Shown here: one piece after another, positions 25,630 through 34,487 of the stretch
Layout of the letters: every line of letters starts with the position of its first letter
How positions within the stretch are numbered: position 1 is the stretch's first letter
Translations under genes and position numbers: made by a program
DNA from: Leptospira soteropolitanensis
GTDB taxonomy: Bacteria > Spirochaetota > Leptospiria > Leptospirales > Leptospiraceae
NCBI RefSeq assembly: GCF_026151655.1
Contig: NZ_JAMQPN010000003.1
Span: 186,001 to 250,000, forward strand
Length of the DNA stretch: 64,000 nucleotides
Direction of reading: 5' to 3'
The notes under the pieces: generated by a model
What the model was told of the DNA's origin: nothing
The model's database searches: none
Seen by the model: only the letters and a program-made list of their open reading frames with translations

Positions 25630-25648
25630 TCGGACGAAAAATTTCCGA
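25630..25648. promoter_or_regulatory. Palindrome TCGGAC-N7-TTCCGA, copy 6
   Basis: One mismatch. It lies midway between the divergent genes at 25596 and 25681. A -10-like TATATT is found about 22 bases to the right, toward the DUF2779 gene. Confidence 0.5.
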
Positions 25649-25680
25649 ATGACAAACTTTTGTTTGTTATATTAGTATCC

Positions 25681-27711
25681 ATGAGCATGTCAAAACCAAC
25701 TAAATCCCGTTATCTTACAAAATCAAGATACCAACTAGCGGGGGAATGTCCGACAAAACTCTATTATGCAAGCAATCCTGAATACGCAAACCAAAGCCTA
25801 GAGGATAGTTTTTTGGAGAGTTTGGCGGAAGGGGGATTTCAAGTTGGGGAATTAGCAAAATTATATGAAATGGATTCAGATAGTTTTGAAGTTGAAGGGT
25901 TGGAAATCGAATCGGCCGTCAAAGAAACAGAATTACTTTTAGAAAAAGACAAGGTAACCATCTTTGAAGCGGCCATCCGGTATCAGAATCTTCTCATTCG
26001 TGCTGACATTCTGAAAAAAAACGGAAACCAAATCGAACTCATTGAAGTAAAAGCCAAATCGTTTGCCGGAACAGATGAATCTTCATTCTTAAATGTAAGA
26101 GGTGATCAGATCAATTCAGCTTATAGTTCCTATCTAGAAGATGTGGCCTTTCAAACCTTTGTTTTGAAGAAAGCCTATCCTCAATATCGAATCAAATCGT
26201 ATTTGATGTTGGCTAATAAAAATGCAAAAGCAACCGTCAATGGACTCAATCAAATTTTTAAAATCACTCAAGAGAATGGTAGAAAACAAATTCAAATCGA
26301 CGAACCAATTTTGAAGAAAACTGGTCTTGGTGAGAAGATTTTAATCAAAGTTTGTGTCGATTCCGTTTTGCCATTCATCTACGAAGCAGAAGGGATGGCG
26401 GTTTATGAAAAACGAATTCAAGATCTAGCCACAAGTTACGAAGCTAACACCAAAATCCAACCAACCATTTCTACGACTTGTAACTCCTGTGAATTCACTT
26501 GCACCGAAAGTGATGTGGCCGAAGGAAAAAAAGATGGATTCTTAGAATGTTGGACGGAAAGCCTTGGCCTTCCAAAAGAGGCATTTGCAAAACCCCTTGT
26601 ATTCGAATTATGGAATTCAAGAAAGTCATCACAGTATTTACGCGAGTCGAAATACTTCTTAGAAGATCTTTCGGAAGAGGATCTGACGATCAATCCAAGT
26701 GAGGATGATACTCTATCTACTTCGGAACGCCAATGGCTCCAATTGAAAAAAGTTTTAGATGGGGATAAATCTGTTTATTTGAATACAGTGGGTCTTAAAG
26801 TTGAAATGGATCGCTGGAAATTTCCACTGCATTTCATTGACTTTGAAACTTCTACTGTGGCAATTCCATTCTATCAAGGAATGTCTCCTTATGAAGAAGT
26901 TGCCTTTCAATTTTCTCACCATGTAGTGAACGAGGACGGTTCTGTAGAACACAAAGGACAATATCTTTCGACGGAACCAGGAGTTTTTCCAAACTTTGAT
27001 TTTGTCCGTCATCTCAAAAAAGAATTAGAATCCGATGATGGCACGATCTTTCGATACTCCAATCATGAAAATACCATTCTCAATCGGATCATCGAACAAT
27101 TGGATGAATCCATGGAACCGGATAAGCAAGAGTTAATCGATTGGATCAAAACAATCACTCACTCAGGTGGGAAGAATGAAAACACTTGGGTAGGGGATCG
27201 CGATATGGTGGATTTATGTGAAATTGTAAAAAAATACCATTATGATCCGAGAACCAAAGGTTCTAATTCCATCAAAGCAGTACTTCCGGCCGTTTTAAAT
27301 TCGTCTTCGTATTTACAATCAATCTACAACAAACCCATTTATGGAAATGAAATCAAAAGTTTGAATTTCAAAGATAAAGTATGGTTAGAGATCGATCCAT
27401 TCACGAAAGAAGCAACTAATCCGTATGACCAACTCCCTGATCTTTTTCAAGGGATCGAAATTCCTGAATCAGAGCTGAGTTTGGCCAATCAAAATAAGTT
27501 AGCAAGATTGAATGATGGTGGGGCAGCACTGACAGCCTTTGCCTTTTTACAATTTATGGATTGTTCAGAGCGTGTTCGGACCAAAATCAAAGAAGCACTT
27601 TTGAAGTATTGTGAGCTCGACACTTTGGCAATGGTTTTTATTTACCAATACTTTCGTTATGAAGTAGACTTAGGAAAACAGATTGACTCTCGCCAGCTTC
27701 TCCGAGGGTAA
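25681..27711 (+). CDS. DUF2779 protein with PD-(D/E)XK nuclease and Fe-S-type Cys cluster
   Basis: 676 residues from the ATG at 25681. The N-terminal domain (about 30-130) begins LTKSRYQLAGECPTKLYYA and has D-x(n)-EVK (IRADILKKNGNQIELIEVKAKS), the catalytic pattern of RecB/Cas4-like nucleases. CNSCEFTC at about 267, with the earlier GEC and later LEC, could hold an Fe-S cluster as in AddB and Cas4. The C-terminal DUF2779 domain contains HFIDFET at about 383 and later Asp residues that fit a DEDD-type 3'-5' exonuclease. Such proteins are found in mobile and defence contexts, and their function is not established. It is followed after six bases by the ADP-ribosylglycohydrolase-like gene. Confidence 0.75.
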   Translation: MSMSKPTKSRYLTKSRYQLAGECPTKLYYASNPEYANQSLEDSFLESLAEGGFQVGELAKLYEMDSDSFEVEGLEIESAVKETELLLEKDKVTIFEAAIRYQNLLIRADILKKNGNQIELIEVKAKSFAGTDESSFLNVRGDQINSAYSSYLEDVAFQTFVLKKAYPQYRIKSYLMLANKNAKATVNGLNQIFKITQENGRKQIQIDEPILKKTGLGEKILIKVCVDSVLPFIYEAEGMAVYEKRIQDLATSYEANTKIQPTISTTCNSCEFTCTESDVAEGKKDGFLECWTESLGLPKEAFAKPLVFELWNSRKSSQYLRESKYFLEDLSEEDLTINPSEDDTLSTSERQWLQLKKVLDGDKSVYLNTVGLKVEMDRWKFPLHFIDFETSTVAIPFYQGMSPYEEVAFQFSHHVVNEDGSVEHKGQYLSTEPGVFPNFDFVRHLKKELESDDGTIFRYSNHENTILNRIIEQLDESMEPDKQELIDWIKTITHSGGKNENTWVGDRDMVDLCEIVKKYHYDPRTKGSNSIKAVLPAVLNSSSYLQSIYNKPIYGNEIKSLNFKDKVWLEIDPFTKEATNPYDQLPDLFQGIEIPESELSLANQNKLARLNDGGAALTAFAFLQFMDCSERVRTKIKEALLKYCELDTLAMVFIYQYFRYEVDLGKQIDSRQLLRG

Positions 27712-27717
27712 CATTAG

Positions 27718-28470
27718 ATGATGAATGAAGAACAAAAAGAATTGGTCTATGCTGGAATCCTTGGATTTGTAGTGGGAGATGCACTTGGTGTGCCGGTTGA
27801 ATTTGAATCACGCGAGGAATTAAAACAGAATCCTGTATCCGGCATGACAGGATATGGAACGCACCACCAACCTCCCGGTACTTGGTCCGATGATAGTTCG
27901 CTTATGTTTTGTTTGATGGAAACATTTGTGGCTGGCTTTGATCTTAGGAAACTTGGTAACCGATTTATAAATTGGTTAGATATTGGTTACTGGACTCCTT
28001 ATGGAAAGGCGTTTGATGTTGGGATCGGAACTAGAAAGGCAATTGATCGTCTGCGAGATACTTCCATCCATCCCAAAGATGCAGGTGGATCTGCTGAAAA
28101 AGACAATGGGAATGGTGCTTCCATGCGAATCCTTCCATTGTGTTTTGCCTTACAAAACCAATCTTTGGAAGAAAGAGTTTCCTTTGTTTCCGATGTTTCT
28201 TCTTTAACTCACAAACATCCAAGGAGTTTGATTGGATCTACGTTTCTTATCGAACTTGGGATAGCATTACTGCAAGGGAAATCAATCCCTGAAAGTAACC
28301 AGATCGCACAAGATCATACCAAAACCATCTTTCATGATGAAAAAGAATTAAGCCATTACAAACGATTGTTAATGGATCCAAAAGAATGGATTGATGTTTT
28401 GGCAAGGAAAGAGGATATAATGGCGTTGGTAGATTCGTTTGTAAAAAGTATAAACGGGACTTTGGCTTAG
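27718..28470 (+). CDS. ADP-ribosylglycohydrolase (DraG family) with an internal deletion
   Basis: The family removes ADP-ribose from proteins or small molecules using two metal ions. The first half is normal: GFVVGDALGVPVEFESREEL, PPGTWSDDSSLMFCLMET (first metal motif), GNGASMRILPL and SLTHKHPRS. After residue about 218 the sequence jumps from ELSHYKRLLMD directly to PKEWIDVLARKEDIMALV. The usual segment in between, with GYV-x-x-TL and the second metal motif G-x-DTDT, is absent. At 250 residues it is about 60-70 short. The frame stays open, so this looks like a clean in-frame deletion. The product probably lacks hydrolase activity. It is cotranscribed with the DUF2779 gene. Confidence 0.8.
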   Translation: MMNEEQKELVYAGILGFVVGDALGVPVEFESREELKQNPVSGMTGYGTHHQPPGTWSDDSSLMFCLMETFVAGFDLRKLGNRFINWLDIGYWTPYGKAFDVGIGTRKAIDRLRDTSIHPKDAGGSAEKDNGNGASMRILPLCFALQNQSLEERVSFVSDVSSLTHKHPRSLIGSTFLIELGIALLQGKSIPESNQIAQDHTKTIFHDEKELSHYKRLLMDPKEWIDVLARKEDIMALVDSFVKSINGTLA

Positions 28471-28533
28471 AAGTTATCTTATTCTATTTTAAACTTTATT
28501 GACAATTCACTGAACAGGCATTAGGGTAGCCGG

Positions 28534-29820
28534 ATGAAAAATATATTTCTAAATCACTTGCTTTGTGTCTCGCTTTTTTTAATATCTTGTTCCTCAACTA
28601 CTGAAAAAACAAATGAGAATAAAAGTTCGCGTGAATCCTCAAAACCTGAACAAAAAATGAGCGAATGCTTGATGCAGAAATCAAATCCAAAAGCAGGAGA
28701 GATACAGAATAATAAGGAATATTATCATTTTAAAAAGAAGGATCAGAAAATTTATCCAGGGAAATGTATAGCTGGTGATTGTATTTCAGGACTTGGTGAG
28801 ATGGTTTTTCCTTCTGGATCAACTTATAAAGGTGAATTTAGAAATGGCAAATTCGATGGCTTTGGACGAGCTGAAAGTTGTTCAAACTATTTGTTTGAAG
28901 GAACTTTCACTTCGGGAATTGCTACTGAAGGCATTGCAACTTTTCCCGGAGGCCAAATTCATGAAGGAATATGGGATAAAGATGCAAGATTAATTAAAGG
29001 CAAAAGATTATATACAGATGGGGGAGTAGAGGAAGGAGAATTCGATCCAATCACTGGTGTTCTTCTTAAAGGTAAAATGATAGATCCGGAAGGCAATATT
29101 TACGAAGGACTATTTGATAAAAATGGATTTCTCCTTAATGGTAAATCATTCTTTAAAAATGGCATCAAATTTGAAGGATCCATCAAAAATCATGTATTGA
29201 AAGGTAAAACCATTTATCCTAGTGGAGTTACTTTTATTGGAAATTTAAGCTATGATGAAAATATTGAGATAAAAGGAAAAAAAATCGTACCTGATGGCAC
29301 TATTTATGAGGGAATTTTTGACTTTAGAACTAAACTTCTGACTAAAGGAATAGCAATATTTCCAGATGGAAACATTCGCGAAGGTATCTTTGATCCTGAG
29401 ACGGGTTATCTTATCAATGGGAAAGCAAAATACCCAAATGGAATACAAGAAGTAGGTGTCTTTAATAGAGAAACCGGTATATTTATTGATTTAGAAAAAT
29501 TGGAAAGACAAGTTTTCAATGAATCTTTAAAATCATCATACCATCAGTGGGAATTTGACAGAGATGGATGCATAGATAAATGGAATGTTACATTCCAGAA
29601 TAATACAAAAAAAACTATCTCATCGATTAATTTTATTTTAATTATAAAAGAAATTGATTCAGTTATTCGCTATCAGAAAGCACACAGTGTTAAGTTAAAA
29701 TTAAATCCGAATGAAACTTCTCCTTCTCCTTATTTCAAACTTAATCAAAGAGTGTGCCCATCTGGTAATAATTTTATAGAAAGTCACGAATTTTATGCAG
29801 ATGTAACTGGATATAAATAG
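28534..29820 (+). CDS. MORN-repeat lipoprotein
   Basis: 428 residues. A lipoprotein signal ends LFLISC-SS, so the Cys at 19 is lipidated. A repeat region (about 75-330) has MORN-type units such as GLGEMVFPSGSTYKGEFRNGKFDGFGRA and IYPSGVTFIGNLSY. A C-terminal domain of about 110 residues (HQWEFDRDGCIDKWNVTFQNNTKKTISSINFILIIKEID) resembles a small beta sandwich. It is probably anchored in the outer membrane or periplasm. It is related in repeat style to the secreted protein at 19027-19926 but not an orthologue. Confidence 0.7.
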   Translation: MKNIFLNHLLCVSLFLISCSSTTEKTNENKSSRESSKPEQKMSECLMQKSNPKAGEIQNNKEYYHFKKKDQKIYPGKCIAGDCISGLGEMVFPSGSTYKGEFRNGKFDGFGRAESCSNYLFEGTFTSGIATEGIATFPGGQIHEGIWDKDARLIKGKRLYTDGGVEEGEFDPITGVLLKGKMIDPEGNIYEGLFDKNGFLLNGKSFFKNGIKFEGSIKNHVLKGKTIYPSGVTFIGNLSYDENIEIKGKKIVPDGTIYEGIFDFRTKLLTKGIAIFPDGNIREGIFDPETGYLINGKAKYPNGIQEVGVFNRETGIFIDLEKLERQVFNESLKSSYHQWEFDRDGCIDKWNVTFQNNTKKTISSINFILIIKEIDSVIRYQKAHSVKLKLNPNETSPSPYFKLNQRVCPSGNNFIESHEFYADVTGYK

Positions 29821-30108
29821 ATAAATACCTAAAGACTCTAACCTAAAATTCACATTTAATTTAACTGGTAACTTGCCATTTTTTTGGGTTATCTATATTG
29901 TAAAATTAACTTTTTATCCCCCTAAAACATGTGGCTTTAAATCTCTTGTATACTTAAATGTATACAAGAGATTTATTAAATTTGGTTCTGTGTGAATTAA
30001 ATACATTTTAAAAAATCATTTAATAACGGAATATACTAAACACTGATTTGAATCATTTGTATCGCTAAAATTCACTATTGAGAACTTATATTTACTAAAA
30101 AATTCCCT
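29821..30108. other. Intergenic, contains one long hairpin
   Basis: No gene seen. The only structure is a 16-bp perfect-arm hairpin (29938-29975), annotated separately. Otherwise plain AT-rich sequence. Confidence 0.5.
29938..29975. terminator. 16-bp perfect inverted repeat
   Basis: AAATCTCTTGTATAC (29939-29953) and GTATACAAGAGATTT (29960-29974) are exact complements around a six-base loop TTAAAT, and the flanking T/A also pairs. It lies about 120 bases past the MORN lipoprotein gene. It could be a bidirectional terminator or a regulator site, since such long perfect AT-rich arms are unusual. Confidence 0.5.
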
Positions 30109-30127
30109 TCGGAAAGACTTCTTCCGA
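30109..30127. promoter_or_regulatory. Palindrome TCGGAA-N7-TTCCGA, copy 7
   Basis: Perfect arms, 57 bases upstream of the two-TM protein gene. A -10-like TATGAT lies about 21 bases downstream of the site. Confidence 0.55.
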
Positions 30128-30183
30128 AAATCCCCATTACGTTCGTTATGATATGAGTCATTCAACATTAAGGAAGGTGTTAC

Positions 30184-31002
30184 ATGATTCAAATGGAAAA
30201 AATCGAAGAATTTGTATCGAAAGTCGCTCGCGTATTAGGAATGTTTTTTATGCTACTATTGGTTTTGGTATTAGGTTGGAATTTGCTCGCCTATACATAT
30301 CAATTAGTGACACCAGTTTTCAATCAGAAGTATCCAAAAACGGAATTTAAAATCCAAGACTTCAAACGGAGTGCCCCTGCCTCTGCTGATGCAACCGAGT
30401 CCGAATCAAAGAAGGAAGTGACTTATTCTGAGAAACTGGCGATTGCCGTTTTGAAGGATATCAAAAAGGACTTTGAATCGACTTTAGCAAATGTAGTGAG
30501 ACAAAAAGGAATCGGACTTGTTCGAGGCCAAATCAGTGACGAACTCAAAAGTTTGCCTTATGCGGAGTTAAATGAAAGTGTAGAAGCTGTGATCCAAGAT
30601 ACAACTCCGAAGTATTGGCAGATCTTTTTTGATAAATCCAAAGAAAGAATCGCATCTGATTTGGAATACCAATTCTCAGAAGATTCTTTCAGAGAAGATG
30701 CTTCGGAACAAATGACGGAGTATCTAAAAGAATCTATGAAAAAAGGATATTCTCCTTATGCGATCTACAACTACCAAAACGAAGAAATTGATTTCTTAAC
30801 AGATATCAAACTAAGTAAAGTCTATCGAAAATTTTGGGACGACTATAGCAGTGGCAAATCTGAATTGGATGCAAAAAATGCCAAAGAAGAGTTTTTCACA
30901 AACACAAGACTGATTGTGTTAGGATCCATCTTGTTACTCTTGCCATTCTTAGGAGTTTTGTTTTCCATTATGCGAATCGAAAAACACCTCGCAAAACGTT
31001 AG
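30184..31002 (+). CDS. Membrane protein with N- and C-terminal helices
   Basis: 272 residues. One membrane helix lies near the start (about 15-40, VLGMFFMLLLVLVLGWNLLAY) and one at the end (about 240-262, LIVLGSILLLLPFLGVLFSI). Between them is about 200 residues of charged, helical domain without recognised motifs. The ATG at 30184 has a good GGAAGG site. Topology suggests a large extracytoplasmic domain tethered at both ends. It is convergent with the next gene, six bases apart. Confidence 0.65.
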   Translation: MIQMEKIEEFVSKVARVLGMFFMLLLVLVLGWNLLAYTYQLVTPVFNQKYPKTEFKIQDFKRSAPASADATESESKKEVTYSEKLAIAVLKDIKKDFESTLANVVRQKGIGLVRGQISDELKSLPYAELNESVEAVIQDTTPKYWQIFFDKSKERIASDLEYQFSEDSFREDASEQMTEYLKESMKKGYSPYAIYNYQNEEIDFLTDIKLSKVYRKFWDDYSSGKSELDAKNAKEEFFTNTRLIVLGSILLLLPFLGVLFSIMRIEKHLAKR

Positions 31003-31008
31003 TTCCAT

Positions 31009-32130
31009 TTACTTTCTTTTGCCTCTTTGGCTCCCCTTTGTTGGGGAGTCCTTTTTGGTTGGTTGCTTGTTTTGCTTTGTTTCCGAATAAAACTGACTAA
31101 GATCATGCAACTTAGCTCGGAAAGCCGTGACTGCTTCTTTGGGTCCAATCAACTTCGCATACCTTTGGTAGTTAAACAAAATATCAAAAATTAAATATTC
31201 GTTATGAGTTTTGATTTCAACGATTGCAGAATTGGTTTTGTCATCTTCTTTGATGATTTTGCATGCCAGATTCAGACTGTGTAGTAGATAATCTACATTG
31301 TTTTTTGCCATCCAAATGGTGTAAGTGACTTCTTCTTTTTGGAATCTTGCAAAGGGATTTGTTGTTAAATAATCAATCAGGTCAAAATCTGGAAGCTTTG
31401 TATCTTTGCCTAGCGAAGATACAAGTGCTGGATAAAAATCCAGTTTTGGATTTTGAATTCGGCTTAACATAAAAGATTTTGTGTTTTTATCTTTTGTGTC
31501 ATAGGCGATGAGGCCTAAATTTCCTTCCACAAGAGTGATGGCCCGAGGATACACTCGCCTTGACTCTTGTCGAAATTGCATCAGTTTTTTATATTGAAAC
31601 TCAAGAGGTAAATTGAATTTGATCGCATAACGTACAACAATGAGAAATGTTGGTAAGTCAAGTTTGTCTTTCCAGTTTTTCAAAACAATTTGTAAGGCTT
31701 CATCACTTGTAAAATGGGCAAAAGATTTTAAGATGGTTAATGAGATCGAAAGGATTTTGGGAATGTCATTTTCTTTTAAATTGCAGCGTTTCGATTGGAA
31801 ATTAATGGATACACTAAATTGCGCTTTCACTTCATCCAAATAGTTTTGAAGTCTCTTTCTAACTTTTTCCTGAAGGGATGTTTTCTTTTTCTGGTTCTTT
31901 TTAGGCTCTTCTTCGTCCTCATCATCTTTGAATTCTAATAATTCTTTTTTCCATGCTTCTGGATCCATATCGATTTGGTGGATTTCATCAAATCGTGTGT
32001 ATAAATCTCCCACATTCATGATTTCATCATGTTGATTTTTAGTTCTTTCTTTTAGATACCACTCTCTTCCTAAAAGAAGGACCTCGAGTCCTTTTTGGAT
32101 TTGTTCTTCTTTGGTAAGATTTTTTGCCAT
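31009..32130 (-). CDS. Hypothetical soluble protein, 373 residues
   Basis: Starts at the ATG at 32130 (MAKNLTKEEQIQKG); a longer in-frame start at 32172 is less likely. It is highly charged, with an acidic-basic low-complexity stretch (DDEDEEEPKKNQKKKTS) and a Lys/Arg-rich C-terminal tail (KKDSPTKGSQRGKRK). The central part (about 95-300) is helical. The basic tail could bind nucleic acid. No family recognised. Confidence 0.6.
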   Translation of the reverse strand: MAKNLTKEEQIQKGLEVLLLGREWYLKERTKNQHDEIMNVGDLYTRFDEIHQIDMDPEAWKKELLEFKDDEDEEEPKKNQKKKTSLQEKVRKRLQNYLDEVKAQFSVSINFQSKRCNLKENDIPKILSISLTILKSFAHFTSDEALQIVLKNWKDKLDLPTFLIVVRYAIKFNLPLEFQYKKLMQFRQESRRVYPRAITLVEGNLGLIAYDTKDKNTKSFMLSRIQNPKLDFYPALVSSLGKDTKLPDFDLIDYLTTNPFARFQKEEVTYTIWMAKNNVDYLLHSLNLACKIIKEDDKTNSAIVEIKTHNEYLIFDILFNYQRYAKLIGPKEAVTAFRAKLHDLSQFYSETKQNKQPTKKDSPTKGSQRGKRK

Positions 32131-32230
32131 TTCGCGTCGATTGGAACATTTGGAAGATTTGCTGCAAATCAATTCTGTTGTGTATTTGAGATACCACCGA
32201 ATTTTTGCTAGGTTGGAGCGAGTCCATCTA

Positions 32231-33116
32231 ACATAAATGGAGACTTGTTAGTGAAGATTATTTAGATATCATTCCCTCAAATTTTGAAAGGTTCTCTTGT
32301 TCGATTTTCTTCTTTTGGAACAGAAAGTATGAACTTCCTCAATGGAGATGCTTCCGACCCATCTGTTACGAATTTCCTGTTCAGGTAAAAATTCGAGAGA
32401 AGGTTGTGGCATCCAATTTTTGGAGAATGTTCCACTCTTTCTTTTCCCTCCAAAGTTGCCCGTTGATTTCGGCAAATTCAAACTTTGAATTTCGGGATGG
32501 ATTTTCGTGTCCTAAACGGCTTCTTTGAAGTTAAAAATTTCGCGCTAGAATCGATTTCTAGCCTATTTGATTCTTAAAAATAGGAACATATAGCCGAGAG
32601 GCCTTTTCTGAGCTAAAATTCCAAATTTTAGCTCTTCTATACATTAGGTTATAGTATTCTTTTTAATATTCAGAACTTGGGAAAGGTTACCTGTATTGAC
32701 GCAGTTTTTATCTAACCAATGGAAAATGGATTTTGTAAGGAGAAGATTCATTTAGCCCAAAGAACCTTCGGAGTAAGTCTCTTCTCCACTTCTGATTTCC
32801 TTTACCAAACTTCTACTTTAGTAAAGAAAATGGTTTTAGTGCGAAAAGGTGAACTTCGGTTGTAATTGAGACGGGAAGTCCTTTTAGGGACTCGGAAAAC
32901 CCAACGCATCGAAAAGATTCTCTGAATTTTATTTATTATATAAGAAGAGTAGTGGGGAAGCTATCCAAAGCGAAGCCAAATCAAATCTCACTACTAACTA
33001 GATGAAAGGGAAATCCTCTGTCCAAAACCTAAGTGAACTAATACACTATGAACAGAGAGTTTTTTTAAACGAAAATCCTTTTCGAATACTAATATAAAGT
33101 AAGGGGGAAATCGAAT
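32231..33116. other. Long non-coding stretch with hairpins
   Basis: Nearly 900 bases without a supported gene. A 70-codon minus-strand frame at 32269-32481 has no ribosome site or protein-like composition. Hairpins: GCTAGAA/TTCTAGC (32544-32562), GAGCTAAAATT/AATTTTAGCTC (32610-32634) and AGTCC/GGACT (32877-32892). The region could encode small RNAs, for instance an antisense partner for the small hydrophobic peptide just after it. Confidence 0.4.
32610..32634. terminator. 11-bp perfect hairpin
   Basis: GAGCTAAAATT and AATTTTAGCTC pair exactly around CCA and are followed by TTCTAT. A plausible intrinsic terminator or small-RNA end, although there is no adjacent gene. Confidence 0.4.
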
Positions 33117-33200
33117 ATGAGAATCATTGAAATAATTTTGAAATTAGTCAGTATCTTAGAAATCGTGATCAGAATTCTTAACGATAGCAACTTTCTTTGA
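33117..33200 (+). CDS. Possible 27-residue hydrophobic peptide, type I toxin-like
   Basis: A strong ribosome site (AAGGGGGAAA) precedes the ATG. The peptide begins MRIIEIILKLVSILEIVIRI, an amphipathic to hydrophobic helix, and ends NDSNFL. Length, composition and a structured upstream region resemble membrane-active type I toxins. There is no homology that I recognise. It could be a chance frame. Confidence 0.35.
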   Translation: MRIIEIILKLVSILEIVIRILNDSNFL

Positions 33201-33339
33201 GATCAAACCAGTTTTAAAGAAAGTCATCACCTTTCAATAAACCTGGAATAATCAAAAAGTTGTAATATATGAAAATTAAATCCCATCGTTTCCAGAGACT
33301 AGCAATTTTTGGGAACGGTGGTGTGGTTAAAAGTTCAAA

Positions 33340-33762
33340 TTAATTGCATCCAGACGGATCAGGCTCAGAATCTGGGACGTCATTAGGAATCAGTAAAGGC
33401 TGAGGGAACCATCCAGTTTTGGTTGTGCTACCACAGATAAAAATTGTTTCTCCTGCGTTGATCTTTATACCGATCGGAAGAGCTTGCTTACTGCTTGATA
33501 CAGATCGCCCAACTACTTTATAATAATGCACCATAAGTTTGTAGTCACCAGGAGATACGAGAAAATTTTTATAGTGACTCCAATTGTGTACCTGACCCAT
33601 AGGCATCATTTGATCGTCAATCGACATTAGAAAGGTTGATCTGCTTGTGCGAATTCTTCCTTGCTGTTCGATAGGTGTCATTTTGTCTGTGCGGAAATAC
33701 ATTACTCCAGTAAAACAATTACTCAAAGTAAAGAGCATAGAAACTAGTATTATTATTTTCAT
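33340..33762 (-). CDS. Small lipoprotein, 140 residues
   Basis: A lipoprotein signal MKIIILVSMLFTLSNC with Cys 16 as the lipidation site. The mature part is a small beta-rich domain with PEGA-like features: YKNFLVSPGDYKLMVHYYK and LPIGIKINAGETIFICG. Ends with a Pro/Asp-rich tail. An envelope protein of unknown role. Confidence 0.65.
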   Translation of the reverse strand: MKIIILVSMLFTLSNCFTGVMYFRTDKMTPIEQQGRIRTSRSTFLMSIDDQMMPMGQVHNWSHYKNFLVSPGDYKLMVHYYKVVGRSVSSSKQALPIGIKINAGETIFICGSTTKTGWFPQPLLIPNDVPDSEPDPSGCN

Positions 33763-34007
33763 TCGCTCACCATTCGATCTGTTACAAGATCGGTCAACTT
33801 AGTTTATTGTGCTTCCGTGTCTGTTTTCGGAGAAAGTCGGAAACGGCTAACTAGTGTATTAGGGTAAGGGGCGACCAAACGAAAGCCGCAGCCCACTGAG
33901 GACTAGGTGGTACGAGCGTGGTGAGCAAGTGGGAATGAAATACCGCATCAGTCGAAATATCGAAAAAAAGGGGAGAGTAGCTTTCCATTGGAAAGCTGAA
34001 TCATCAA
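33763..34007. other. Non-coding, GC-rich segment
   Basis: Between two minus-strand genes. Positions about 33838-33950 are more GC-rich and have short complementary segments (CAGCCCAC ... GTGGG). It looks like structured RNA or a decayed repeat, but I cannot identify it. It is not a tRNA by cloverleaf inspection. Confidence 0.3.
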
Positions 34008-34295
34008 TTACAGTTCTAAAAGTCCTATTGTAAAAGAATTTGGATCAATCGGTTCGGGTGCGCTTGCGATGATGTCTTGTAGACTTGCCTTTTCTCCATT
34101 TTTGAGACGATCCAAATGTTCAATGAGGAGTTGCATATGGAGTGAGTCCTCTTCATCCGGATCTTCTTCCTCAATATCTTCTGGGAAGAAGTCTGGATCT
34201 TCCATCATCTCTTCCATCTGTCGTCTCATCGCTTCCATTTCTTCTTTTGTTGCCAGTCCATTATGCTCTATTTCCATGTTATACTTACCAGGCAT
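34008..34295 (-). CDS. Small acidic protein, 95 residues
   Basis: Begins MPGKYNMEIEHNG at the ATG at 34295; a TTG at 34325 is possible. It has a very acidic stretch (EEMMEDPDFFPEDIEEEDPDEEDSLHM) after a Met/Glu-rich helix. No family recognised. Possibly a protein-binding partner or DNA mimic by charge alone. Confidence 0.5.
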   Translation of the reverse strand: MPGKYNMEIEHNGLATKEEMEAMRRQMEEMMEDPDFFPEDIEEEDPDEEDSLHMQLLIEHLDRLKNGEKASLQDIIASAPEPIDPNSFTIGLLEL

Positions 34296-34487
34296 GATAT
34301 TTCGCGCTTTTTGTTTATTTATCAACTTTATTTTTAGAGAAATCTATTTTGTTAGGTGGTTTTTTGGCTTGCCATCGAATTTCAGAAGAGGTAAGAATTA
34401 AGACACCTAATCATTCTTTGTTTGGTGCAATTCAAATGATGATTTACCAAATATTTTAATTCTTTTGATCAAAAAAAACGATACCAA

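Noticed and set aside
32269..32481. 70-codon minus-strand frame
   Set aside because: No ribosome site and no protein-like composition; isolated in a hairpin-rich non-coding stretch.
33838..33950. Possible tRNA or fourth attC-like repeat in a GC-rich intergenic segment
   Set aside because: No cloverleaf could be drawn, and it does not share the GAGTGCCAGA or GTCGCTGTTAT blocks of copies A-C.
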